A DNA stretch of 64,000 nt from Angiostrongylus vasorum (lineage: Eukaryota > Nematoda > Chromadorea > Rhabditida > Metastrongylidae): the NCBI GenBank assembly GCA_018806985.1, contig JADANN010000414.1, forward strand, positions 682,001-746,000, given 5' to 3'. The stretch's first letter is position 1. Each line of letters opens with the position of its first letter. The translations under genes and the position numbers were made by a program. Below the pieces are notes generated by a model that saw only the letters and a program-made list of their open reading frames with translations, ran no database searches and was not told the origin of the DNA. Below, piece after piece: positions 34,201 to 47,500 of this stretch.

Positions 34201-35554
34201 TAAAAAAATCATTGTAGGTTTTATTTAATAACTCTTTAAAGTAAGGGTTTTTTTGACCCAGATGTTTTGAACAGTGAAATGTCATATGGCGCGGTTGGAT
34301 AGGTTTCGTTTGATCACTCTTGAGTATCTGAATATCTGAAATTTTTTCACCCAATTACAACGTGCCTACCTTACTGGTATGGGTACTTGCTCCGTCTTGT
34401 GCAACGTGACATCACATGTAAAAGGAAGACATGATATAAATGAACAAATGATCGTTCGCTATCCTTCCTCTCCTTGAGGATGGCAAAAAAAGTTTTTTGT
34501 AGGTTCCGTCTTAAAATCACTTTCGTGGTTTGATGCGTGAGAATGCTACATTGTTGTCTACATGAAGGTTGTCTTGTCATTGTGCTGCTGCATGTTGGTC
34601 TTTTGCGCGTCTTTAGGCATTGACATTAGTGAATTCTTTTTGTAATGTGTTGTGTTTTAGAATTACACTTGGTGAATCACTTTAGTTTCTGCGATTCTTC
34701 GTTAAAGTTATCGTTAAGGTTCTGCAGCTTTCATAAAGCGCACAGGATGAATCTTTGGGCGTTAATCTATCACTCCGTTAGGGATGCGTCACGCGGTCGA
34801 CTGTATTAATCACCATGTGTATTTGTTCTGTCGACATAGCAAATCAGTGTTTTCATCTTCCCAGACAAGTCAGTTACCAATTTTCCGAATCGGAACTGAT
34901 GAAGGGCTTGATTTCCCCAGAGGACGAGTGGGTTTTTGCTGCAGTTTACGCAGAATTCCTCCCAGTAGCCTTGACGTGCATGCCGTACCCGTGAAGTTTT
35001 TCACTGTCGCTTATTTTTCTTCAAGTAGCCTCTATCGTGCAGTCCACTACATGTTCTGGATTGAAAAAGCATTATTGTGAAACAAAAACCATCAGAAATC
35101 CTAGTTGTAACCTAAAAAGGAGAATTATGAAGAAGAAGTGTAGTAATAACTCAAAAAAAACACACAAGATGAAAAAATGAAGAAAGTAAACAAAATTTTA
35201 CACAAATCCTTTAAGTGAAGGCATCAGAGATCGGAAAGGCAGATTGGTTACCGTATAACAAGAAAACTGCTTTAGTGATAAAAGTTTTGTTTCCAGAAGA
35301 AGAGTCGCTTGGATTCACACGGCAGGGACAGTGGAGTGGTGATTCTTAGCAACAAACCGTATAAGGATGAGTCAGGTGTTGCTGGACAATATACATTCAA
35401 GATCTACCACATTGGAAGCAAGATCCCTGGTTTGTAATACTCATTTTCCTGTTGTAAGAAAATATGTTTGCCTGAGAATTTTGGAATTCCTGTTTATACT
35501 TAGACAGAGTTGTTTTTAAAAACAGTCTTTGTAGAAAACTTGGATACATTTGCT

Positions 35555-35586
<32 letters not shown>

Positions 35587-38500
35587 GTATATACGTGTAT
35601 ATATATATGTATATACATGTATATATATGTATATACATGTATATATATATGTATATACATGTATATATATACGTATATATATATGTATATCTACGTACAT
35701 ATATACGTACATGCATGTATGTATATACATAAGTGTGTACACATACACATATATACATGTATATATATTCGTTTTGTTCTTGCGTTGCAGAAATTGGTGT
35801 AGCATTTTAGGTTTGAGCCATTCCAAATATCTAAACTCTGTGAATTTTATTAATCGAAATAAAGCCATTGGAAGGTACAGGTCTGTACTAGTATGTCCAG
35901 GTTACTTTGATCTAGTACGGTGCCGTTTTTTGAAGAACATAAGTCGTTTTCTTTTGGTTTCTATTCAAGAATTCACACACGTGGAATCGACCCCCCGCGC
36001 CCATGACCCACCAAGCCTTCCATCCATCCGGTGTTGGCAGATTGGAACCAGACTTGTCTGCGAGGATAGCAGCACTGGCTCGATACATCGGTAGGCCACC
36101 ACGAGTCATTGTAAAGGCCAGATATGCATTTAATCACCTCCAAACGATGCTTAATCAAGTCGAGTGCATGGCGCATCCTTCAGGTATTGATCAACGCTGG
36201 GAGCTTTATCCTTTATCCTTTATTCTACTCATGTTTGTCCTCTGTTATCGAAGAGTTCGTACGGTCACGAATGTGTTAATTATACAAAAATCATCACTTG
36301 TAGCTCATGTGCTGAGCAGATGTTATTGTTGTGAAATGCTAGGATATCTTCCCATTCTAATAAGTTGTTTTATGTCATACAAATATTGATGACATTGGAA
36401 ACGATTTTAATGAGGAGCTTGTAGATGAAAGACGTCAGGCAGATATCGAGCGGTTCTCCTTTTTTGAGCAATAACAAGGTCTTGCTGTTTTTTTCATTGA
36501 TTGGAAATGTTCCATTCTGGGAGACGATCAGTAGAAATCGTAGCTAGTATGATAAGATCCGGCTATATATTCTTTATATGTTTAATTTTACTTCTCTCGT
36601 TCCCATGTAACCTATACTTCTTCAACGATGAGATAGTATAAGAGAGCTAGGTGAGAAGCGCCGGGATGACATGTTCATCTTTTTTGGTTTCATCTGGAGG
36701 CAGCAGGATATTGTTGTGGAGGTGATCAGAGTAGAAGTTCTTCAGTCTCAGCTATTACAGTTGTTCCTCTTGATATTGTCCGATTGCCATTCTACAGTTA
36801 TGCAAGTTGGGACGTGAGTTAGTGATTGCCTACGGCTCGTGCGATTCATCGTTGGTGTTTCAGCTTGAGCACTTCTGGACAAACACGTTTATTGGTGACC
36901 ATCAAACTCTCTTTTTGCAAAAAGCTCTGGCAAGAGGTAGATCGACAATGTTGCCGGCAACGGTATTTTCGCAGAAGCCAGCTTAATAGGCGAACAAATC
37001 CCATTTTGGGATGATTTTCTGATTTCGTTTCTTGCATTTTACAGTTTTCTTTTCATTCTGCATAGGAAAAGTAAAAAAATAGAAAGGCAGGAGTCGATGG
37101 TCTCTCCGCACGCATGTAGACATAGCTTGTACACAAGTTTAGGGTTTATGACATGCCCTATTTCGTTGCGGTACTTCCACTTGAGGTATCGAATCCATCC
37201 CTGAGATTCGTTGTCGTCGTGAATGATCTTTGTCGTTGTATCACTTAGAAAACTTTCACTCTTTTCCTTCTATTCAATTCCTTTTTTTCCACCTTGGACA
37301 TCCATTTTGTATCGTTAATTGCTCAGATGTAGAATCTTTGTTCATAGCCAGACTTGTAATAACAAACAAATTTTTTTTTATTTTTCCTGCACATCTTCTA
37401 TTGACAAGACGTTATCTGTTAGGCGCCAACAGAATCCGGTTTTTATAAAGTCAAGTAGTATATTCTTATTTTTTTATTTTCTTAGTTAATCCAGGTGACT
37501 AGACATCGCAGTAGAACAATGTTTTCCTTTCCAATTACCAAAAAAGCCAAGTTTGCTTATTCCAGTTTCGTTTCAAGTTTAAGGCCAGACTCACCAAACT
37601 GAATAAATCTCGTTTGTCATTTATTTACTTATTTTGGATTAGCAAATTAACCATTCCTGGTTTCTTTAGTGTGGATTCGAAGCATTTTGCCATCCAGCGC
37701 ACTGGAAGTCCACGAAGAGGCTTGGAATGCTTACCCTTATACAAAAAACGAGGTTCGTTGCTTCTTGAAAGGACAGTTAAAAAATTTCACAAAGCAATGC
37801 TTGTTAATGCCACTGAATTCCCTTTCTGGTTGTTCTAATCAGATGAAAGCTCAAGCAATGTAGATGTTGTACGAGGCACAGATAGAGAAAAGTGGTTTTC
37901 TACAGCTTGTATGTTGTAAATTATGAAAAAAAAATCGAAAGTGCTATGGGATCACCGGTGGAGACCACGGGTGACGAGGGTGAATCCCGCGGTGATTCTT
38001 TGCCTTTGGTTACGACTGCGCAACAGAAATGGCCATTCTAATGGAGGTTGGGGGAGGTGCCTGACATTTTTGTTTTTGCATGTGGATGGGGAGTCGCAAC
38101 GGACAGTGGCATCGTGCATGGCGACAAGCAAAGCATAGTCGTGAGAATGTGTCTAGAATTCACTGAGAAAAAATTTCGTTTAACCATTCTTCTATCCATC
38201 TCTCAACGAGTGCGTGTATTATATGAGGTGACGGACGTTTTGTCAATTTGGAGATTACGCACTGGTGCGTCGAAACCAATTTATCATCACAAATGTGGCA
38301 TTGTTGTGCTGAATTTTGGCTAAGGCAAATATTTTAGGGCTTTCGAGAACCGACTTTTCTTTAACTTCGGCATAACTAAGTAATATTTTCTTGGATGTTT
38401 AATGTAACACGGGGTGGATAAAAATCTTCACTTGGCTAATTGGAATAAAGTGTTTTATCTACTTCATGTTATCTCAATCGTCCGAGAAGGTACTGTTTCA

Positions 38501-41500
38501 AGTGTTGTTTCTGCAATGAATTCCACGATGATTCATATTTGGGTTTAGAATAGGTTTTTAGTCCTAATATAGCTATTCGTTATTGCAGAATACGTGGTCT
38601 GTTCAAAGACAATCACGGGAATGTCGATCATTTTGTCATCCGAAATGAATTGGTTTCCTAATGATGCTGAGATATTTGCAAAACTCTGGACCGCAGGTGC
38701 CTATGGTGGGGAACGAACGCGCTATTGTCCTTTCCGGGGAGTAGCGCGCTCACCACCACACCATGCGGGTCCTTCGTTTCGCCTGTCTCTCAGCTAGTTC
38801 TATTGATCTTTTGCCATCAGCAATCACCCGTGAGCGGGATTGATCTGGGGAGCCCAAATCGGCAACGAACCCAGTTAAGCTGAGGCTGCAGTTATAATCA
38901 CAATTTTAACTTATTATTTACTGCCTACTCTTTTTTAGCGGCAGGTTATGCGTTGCGAAATATAACTCTAATGATGCTGAGATATTTGCAAAACTCTGGA
39001 CCGCAGGTGCCTATGGTGGGGAACGAACGCGCTATTGTCCTTTCCGGGGAGTAGCGCGCTCACCACCACACCATGCGGGTCCTTCGTTTCGCCTGTCTCT
39101 CAGCTAGTTCTATTGATCTTTTGCCATCAGCAATCACCCGTGAGCGGGATTGATCTGGGGAGCCCAAATCGGCAACGAACCCAGTTAAGCTGAGGCTGCA
39201 GTTATAATCACAATTTTAACTTATTATTTACTGCCTACTCTTTTTAGCGGCAGGTTATGAATTGGTTCTGTTGACGTCATAATGGCTTCCGACCTATAGT
39301 TTAAGTATTTAGTAAATCTGGGCATGAGTAATTGTTAAGAGCACAACTCTCCAGAGTGCAGTTTAATTGTAAACGATCGACACATTCTTTTCAATTTCCT
39401 AGAAGCTACGCCACATGGATTTGGCGAGTGTGTAAGACGCTTTTTGTGTGGAGTTGCCCACTGTGGCTATCTGAATTATTCCCTGAAGCAGAACCATGTG
39501 CTTATTTGTGTACTTATGAAACCAAAACTTACGAACGTATATGGATTTCGGTGGTAAACGTGCCAATAGTAATTTGAACGTTAACATATTTTTCTGGGAG
39601 TACGTGGTGTTCTCTTCCGTTATTCCGCAATTCGCCTAGGAGTCTTAACATTTGCTTTTATTTTATTTAGGGATTTTGCGAACGCATGCTAAGCTTAGTA
39701 AGTGACGTTCAGTTTTTCAAGCTGAGGAGGTCTGCATGAGTGAGCCTGGGATTAGTAGCGCTAGAGGACTTAATGATGTTGTAAATGATTTTTTAGGAAG
39801 TGTTTGACATTGGCGTTACTAAAATGGTCATTATTGTTTTCAATTCATGCATTACTTACGCAGCTTTAGCGTGGAGTCAAGGTTTTTCGTTCTTTAAATT
39901 GTGTTAGGACGGTGGCTAGCAGACCCAACATAATTCCCATTGTTTCGGAGTTCTGCTGGTTCAGCCATTGTAGTTCACTGGAGCCTCAAGGTCAGCCTGT
40001 CCAAAGTCTGCCCCAACTCATCACCACAACACGCAGTCGCCGCCCTTGTGGACCAAAGAGAAATTTGCCACCATGCAACTAGTTTGGTACCTGGACGGTG
40101 ACCGATCCTGGCATTGGTTTACTCATAGCTGGGCTTCCTAAAGGAAACGCTGGATTCCTATGCTTGGGATACCCTGCTGGGGGAATGGTTCGTCCTACTG
40201 TAGATCGTAGCCCGACACCCAGAGCCAGTTCCAAATCTTGCGTACGCATGTTGTCTCAGATTATCTTGCGTTTCATACTTTTCAAGCTTCGAAGAATTCC
40301 CTTTGCTTCAAACAACGTCGATGGTACTAATTTTGAAGACGACCTCATCTTGTTGCATCTACAAGTGATCGATCATCGTAGTGGTTACATATTAGACTGC
40401 AACACGCTTGTTAGAACAAATTTGAAGATTAGAGGTAAAATTCAAGGTAATGTCATATTTTTTTGCCCTGTTCGATTTGCATGGAACTCTGACTGATTTT
40501 CGAGGATGAGAATGCTATACACAACGCATTTACGATGACGCATATTTATCGATGGCTTTGGCGTGGGACTGCGCCTAATTTGTAGCCGCTTTCCATATGC
40601 ATCTAATTCCATGCTTCTGGTTCGAAACGTCTTAAAAGCAAAGAGATCTTAGTATCTTCTTCATCAGCAACTTTTCCCTAAAACTTAAAACAGTTGTGGT
40701 GGTTTAGAAAGCTTAACAGTTGTCTCATTGACAGTTGTTCTATTCCATAGGTGGAAAGTGGTCTTCGGCAACAAGGTGAGATCTTTGTGATAACCCATAC
40801 TTCGTATTATACATCCTTCAGATTGCCAAGATTTCCCACTTGTTAACTTTAATGCAACGGTACCATATCTGTGCAAGAGGATCGCAGCACTGACTCGATA
40901 CATCTATCGGTAACCCACTAGCGAGTCACTGTAAAGGCCAGATATGCATTCAGTCACCTCTAACGATGCTTAATGAAGTCAAATGCATGGCACATTCCTC
41001 AAGGATTTTTCAACACCGAGAGCTCTATCTTTTATCCTTTTATCCGTTCAAGAGTCTCTGCATCTGGCAAATAAACTTACGTTTTGTTCAGATACTCTAC
41101 CCCAATGATGGATCGGTTCAGTATTGAGGTGGAAACCATCTATCGAAATGACCATGGAACGGTGGATAACGTCTTCAGTCTGAATCCAGAAGAGTTGAAA
41201 CATCGTATTGTGGACGTCATGGACTTTGTCAAGGTTTTTTAGCGTAATATTTCTTTATATTTATGATCTGTTTTCATTCTTTATTGTAAATATGCAAATG
41301 TATTTCTTATTAAGGATCCGATCTCCAGTAATGACTATTGTGCTGAGGAAGACCCTAAAATATTCCATAGTCAGAAAACAAATCGAGGCCCGCTTAACGA
41401 CGACTGGGTAGAGGAATTCGTTCAAGCAGGTTGTATTGAGTTCCAAATATGGATTCAAAAGTAATTCTTCGTGTAGTAATAATGACATGATAACACACGA

Positions 41501-44500
41501 CAGTTTTCAAGAACCAAATGACATAGGGAGTTGGAAGCCTAGGAGACTTATAGAACGAAAGGCTTTTGCTTTACCGCTGATTGGTTTATATGTAACTATT
41601 TGCCGCGTGCTGCTGTAGTTGACCATCCGGACACTGCTATTAGTAGTTGGGATTCTTTTTTTCAACTTAAGTCTTGTATTTTATTCCAGTACTTGTTATA
41701 TTCTTCCATTATATGCGGCAATCACAATTTAGTTATCATTTTATCCTTGCGGGATTTCCTTAAACGTGGAATTTCATTATTCTGAGTGACAGGAGGCCTA
41801 ATGGGCAACCTCGTACCATAAACCCTTTTTTTTTAAATTACTAAGCCTAGAGAAATTTTTTTTGTGCCAATTCGAGGTACAACATCTATCTTTATTAAGT
41901 GATTGCACGAGCACAAAAAACGATAGCAAAAAGAAGTGCGGTGTACTAATGCATCAAGAATAAAGCGTTTTGAAACCAATGCGCATCATCCACTATATGT
42001 CGTGTAATGAGTCTGCTTCGCATAAGCCACTGCCAAAGATGTGTTACCTTTGGAGCTGTTTGAAGGCAAATTATGCTTTGCTTACACAGAAGATCTATAA
42101 TATTTATTGTCGTTTAGGTCATTGGCAACGTCATGAATCGTACGACTCATTTGTCTAGGGGCTAATACGCCATGATGGGGGATTTCATCCCATGTTGAAT
42201 GTTCATATGCATTATGAATTAGGCTGTCCTAAGCTCTGTATAATTTCCTGTAACAGTCAGCATTACGTCTAAGTTCTCTGGTTGTTTACCACCATCTTCC
42301 AGGACATAACTGCTTGACTGTGTAGACAAATTCGAGTTGACATTATCGGCATTAAACCCTTCCATCTGCACTTTTACACATTGTCGTAGCAGACGGCTAG
42401 ATTTCCAACGCATTCACCATGCATGTCGGAATGAGCAGATGGAAGAACATACGAATGTACCTAAACAATAGAGAAGCAGTAATATACGTATCATTTCTTA
42501 ATGTACCTAAAACACGGAGCATACTTGACCATCCGATCACTTATATCGACGAGTTTTTGTTCACTTTAAGCATCAATGGTTGCCAGCTTTAAACAGGTGG
42601 TGGAAAGGAGCGTCAGATACTACGTCGATACCATATCTTAGTACCTCCTTTGTCTTTCTATCTTAGCACTGTTATGCTTAACCGTTTCTGTTGGGTCGTT
42701 AGTTCTTATTCACTCAGCTTTGGTTGATGAATTTCTTGGAAAAAACCCATCCGATTTTTGCTGCATTTTCCAATAGTGTGCGTTTTTCTGTTTTTTTGAT
42801 GAGCAAACACCAGCTTGTTAGTACAGTATTTATCAACACACAGTAGCTGACGTTTCGGCGGTTTCACTTTCTTCAGAGCCTAGGAAGGTCAAATTGACAT
42901 GCAGTCTACTCAACCAAACACTTTCGTGACTTCAGGAGACAAAACTGAATGCATAAATGATTCGTATAATATAATCAACAGATTCTCGTAAGCACTCCCC
43001 CTCTTGGTTAAGTCTTTCCAGTTAATTGTTGGAGACCAGCCGCACAGAGTCTTACATGGGTGGACGAGGAATTTGCCTGGTTCGGATCAGAAAAATCGGC
43101 CTGAGGTATGGCGGAACGTCAGCATGATCACAAGGCACTCCTCCTTGCGGTTTCTTGGATTTTTGGAATTAATCCAAAGCGCTTCAAGAGTTCTACACGC
43201 TGATGTTTTGGATAGTTTTTTTAATCTTTTTTTTACCGTTTTTTTTGTTCCGTTTCCCTGTGCGAGGAAAGTGGTTTTTCCTTCAAAATCTTCTCCGTTA
43301 TGTCTCTGTCCCATGCGCGCCAAGTGGGGTGCTTGTTTCCACTTTAAATTTACCGTCTAAGTGTTCTTTTATGCGGACATAAAGTGGTGTACCCGTTTCT
43401 CCAATATGTTTATCCCCCACATTTGGTACATCGTACCCGAACTCATGGACTCATGGAACCACCTTCTCTACCGTCACGTCATATAATGCAATTTTGCGTT
43501 GTACATGGACGGTCATATAGGCAGTTACGAACTAGCTAGCGTCTGAGGGTATCCGGTGGTATTTCTATCACTCTTACTATTTTCGCTACAATTATCTTTT
43601 GGAAAACTGGGTTTTTTTTTCCACACCGAGGAGCTACGGTTTCGTTGCCAATGGAAATGGCTGTATGCAGCGCGAGTTTCAGAAATTCTTCCTTCTCGTC
43701 TGGATAGCATAAATCGACATTGAACTCAGTTAAGCTAAAGATGCAGTCGAAATCATGTTTTCGCTTCCATTTGTTGCTTTATCTATTCTTTTTCCTTTTG
43801 CTGATATCCGAAAGCATAGATAGACCTAAAACATGGTTAAGGGAAAAAAAAGGAAGGGCCAAGGTTGGTGTGGTGGATTGAACGTGAGCCCTCGGAAAAG
43901 GTAATCACGGGTTCGAACTGCACCTGAGATTTCGAGTTTCGCTCATTTTTCAACATTCGTATGGTTGTATTTCACATCACACGCTGCCATGAAGAAAAAA
44001 ATTAGTGGGCAATAAGCAAGAAGTTAAAACATCGTGATACCATGGTATAATTAATAACTGTGAAACTGAGTTCTAAATGCTGTAGTTGCATAATGGATGC
44101 GTGCTTTCCAAAGTGTGGGGGAAATAGACAAAATGGTTTAAACGATACGCAGGAAACTTATACCACCGAAAGAATTACCAAAATACATTGGAAAACCCAG
44201 TTATATAGATGAAAGCGCAGAAAAGAGGCGGAGGGAATTGATATCTATCCACACACAGCGAGTGCGTCGAAAATTTCACCTTTAATAGTTGCCTCAGCAA
44301 CACGGATTTAGGTATCCGTACTTAAATGGGCCCTTAAGTGTTAAATCTTCAGCGTGCGTAAATTCGTGCAGCACATCTCACAGGAAGACATATTTTAATG
44401 ATGTGATTAATAGTCTTTCTGCGAAAATAGTGAATGGTGATTTTAGCGGTACCGTTAGCGATATTACTAATGAGGCTGTTCTTAGAAATATCGATTTTAT

Positions 44501-47500
44501 CAAACTACGTAATTTATTATTGTACTTAAGTTCGTTAAGGTAAGCCGATAATGTGCGCGTACAAAATTTGCCGCGTGGAGTTTCGCTATTGGGGAATGCA
44601 GACGCGTGCTGAGCGATGGATTCACGATTTGGCGCTTCGGAATACGATGCTTCGAGCTCACAGACAAGCGTGGGCGTGGCAGGACGAATGGGTGGGGTTG
44701 AATATGAACGACATCAGACGGCTTGAAATTGAAGCTGCTGAACACCTCTCTTCAGTCATGACCACAAGGTATATGAACTGAATCATTGCTCTTCTGTTAT
44801 TTTAATGTAGTTTATTTCTCATCCTAAAGCAAACACTTTAATCCTGGTGTGATGAACGTATCATTTAAAATTGAGCGCGAATGTGTATTAACCGCTTTGT
44901 AATGTGAGGAGCACATGTGTTGGGAGTACCGAGATTCATCCGGTAATCAATCACTGACTTGAAAAATCTATTGATGCGTGACTCCTCATACATGTGCGCC
45001 GCTTTGCATTAACTTTGTCGAGCCCAACAACGTTTCACCACTCGTTGAAATAGTGCACGTGGTATGAAACTGTTGGGTGTGGTATATACTATCTGCTGTA
45101 CTTTTTTTTCGCAGTTTTAGAAATGGCGAAGTCACCGATGATTCCGACGGGTCGTCTGACGATGTTTACTTCGATTGTAGTGATGGGTCATCGCAAAATC
45201 ACAAACCATCTATAATTCGTTGGAGTTCCGAACTTGAGCTAGAGATTGTCGATGAACGTAAGACTTGCTACTATAAAACCTGATGTCAACCTATGTTAAT
45301 AATAAAAGTAAAACTGTGGACAAAATGCGCTCTTTAGTTGATTCGTATTTACATTGAATATTAACTGACTAGTGTTTTAACTTATATTTACTGCCTATTC
45401 TTTTGCTATGCCAGATTATTAGGTGAAATGCAACCGCATGGATGTTGAGATAGGAGCAAATGAGATTTGTTCATATCCGAGCATTCTTGTGGTTAAACTA
45501 CCATAGTTTGCCAATATATTCATTCTACGCTCACGTTACGTTATTCACGGTACTTCGAAGTCTCATCAAAACTTCTCCTTTGGTCGTTGTCGTTACCTCT
45601 GACATAACGATAATTTCAGCTTTTAGCACTTCCAGACTCGCCTCCACCGACACCATTTGAAACACGCGCCGCTGCTTTGCTGATCATGGTATTTCACGGT
45701 GAATTCTGCCCGGATAACCCTATTGATTCAAAAGCAAACGACACGAATACGTTTAAGTAAGTACGGCGTATTGTATGTATGGAAAAGTTAGCTATATCAT
45801 CTATGATCTTCACCTCGAAAGGGCGCTAGTAAAATACTAGTTTCACTTTCATGTACAAAAAGCTTCCTCATAAGGTATTGGTCTCCCGAGGACACAAATA
45901 GTAGTATTTGTCGGGCTTTCAAAACGTCGTCAGTAGGTTCACCTTGTTCGCATACTTCAGTACTTTTCCTTTGATTACACCTTTCGTACTCATTTATTTT
46001 AGCAAAGGAATAACTATTGTAGGTTATGGTTTCTTGGAATTAAAATAGGGCTTACTTTTTAGGGGCGATCCCGACCTGCCCTTTATTTGTTTCCTCTCTG
46101 CTTGATAGTTTTGTGGAATGAAGTTCCCATACTTGCGTATACGGCGACATACACATTTTCCACTATTTTTACGTGGTTATAGAAGGCTTCATTTAATTCC
46201 ACCTGCCGGAGAAAGGGATTTGATTCTCCTGAACTTCCATCTCTGGTTTGAATTTTATCACCGTTGTATTATAGTCCTCATCTATGGAAGTGGCTTCTCG
46301 CTTGACGCTCTAACTGCGAATTGAAAACCCGAAAGTTGATCTAAACATGGACACCATTATCCTGCGCATCTAAGAACTCATTCTAATGTTATTGTTATCG
46401 ATGTCGTCTTCTGTTTTCATTTTATGACCAGCCCATCGACATGTATTTCTTGAGCCGTATTCTGCTAGGTTTCGAAAGCAGAACATTCTTTTAAATCCGA
46501 ACTACGAAAAACAGCCTGGCGTTGATCTTATCCCTGTTTATCCATATTAGGCATTATTTGGGTGCTCCATGTACTGTTCATAATTTCTTCGATTCGGCCG
46601 TGGTATCAGCCCGCGTTCCTATCGTACAGCACGGAGCTGAAAGCGCTGTTGCCGTGAAATAAATGAGCACTTAAGCCGGGATCAATAAGTTTCTTGGTAA
46701 CCTTTGTTAGATGCTCGAAGGCGTGTCATGTTGCTCGTCGTTTTTGCCCGAGTTCTGTCATGTCATTATCTATTCGACGCTCCAGAAAAGGATAGAATAT
46801 GGTTTCTAATCCGTGATCCATCCAGGATAATCCTTTCTTCTTAGTTGACGTATTTCATTAGTTGAGTTTTCTTCCAAATTATTTCTGACCCTATCCCTTT
46901 TTCTTCTTGTTTGAACTTGGTAAACGGGCTGTTTTTGTACGGTATTCTTCGGAAAGATGACAATTATATCGACAAAATGAATTTAGGAGATATACCACTG
47001 TATCGTATTTGTTAATACATTGGAATAATCAGTGGTTGATGAAAAGCTGTATTGTCCTTGTACAATGACTGTTACAGTTGACAAGCGTTTTTATGTTGAA
47101 CACATGTAAATATCGATTAATTAGGTGGTCAAGATGGTACTACTTTCCCCCACTGTCGAATACTTTCCCGTGGTTAACTAAGGTTAGGTCAAAGATGGGG
47201 AGTTACAAGTGGACTTCTGTATTTCCACGAAGGGTATTTGGATGCGGTATTTGCAATTAAATCCCAAGCGAAATCCATACTGTTCCACAGAGGTTGAGAT
47301 TCATCAAGATTTTTGTGAAATGAGAGTTCGTTTTGGAAGCTTATGAGGTACGTACAGGAACTTACCAGGTGTATTTACGAAGGCTACTTCTTTTGCTCTT
47401 CTATGCAAGGAAGATTTGAGAAATTGCTCCTTGGTTAAGTATCCGTTTCATTTGCAAATATGACATAATGCTAGAAGGAAGGCCACTTTTTAAGAGATTA

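Larger units (their letters stand above)
28280..35296 (+). other. pitp-1: pitp-1 intron 1 (7.0 kb)
   Basis: Donor GTAGGT at 28280, acceptor TTCCAG at 35296. Contains a SINE A fragment, a SINE C-like copy, a diverged D repeat, a diverged SINE B fragment and a 28-bp inverted repeat pair. The rest (29.3-31.9 kb in particular) shows no recognised feature. Confidence 0.8.

Noticed and set aside
35510..36094. Long 194-codon plus-strand open frame
   Set aside because: It is a translated TA/ATGTATATAC microsatellite joined to intron sequence and a SINE B copy.
41429..41460. Later donor (CAAAA|GTAATT) for pitp-1 exon 5
   Set aside because: It would give a phase that meets a stop in exon 6. The donor at 41429 keeps frame and gives the expected PIMCAYK join.
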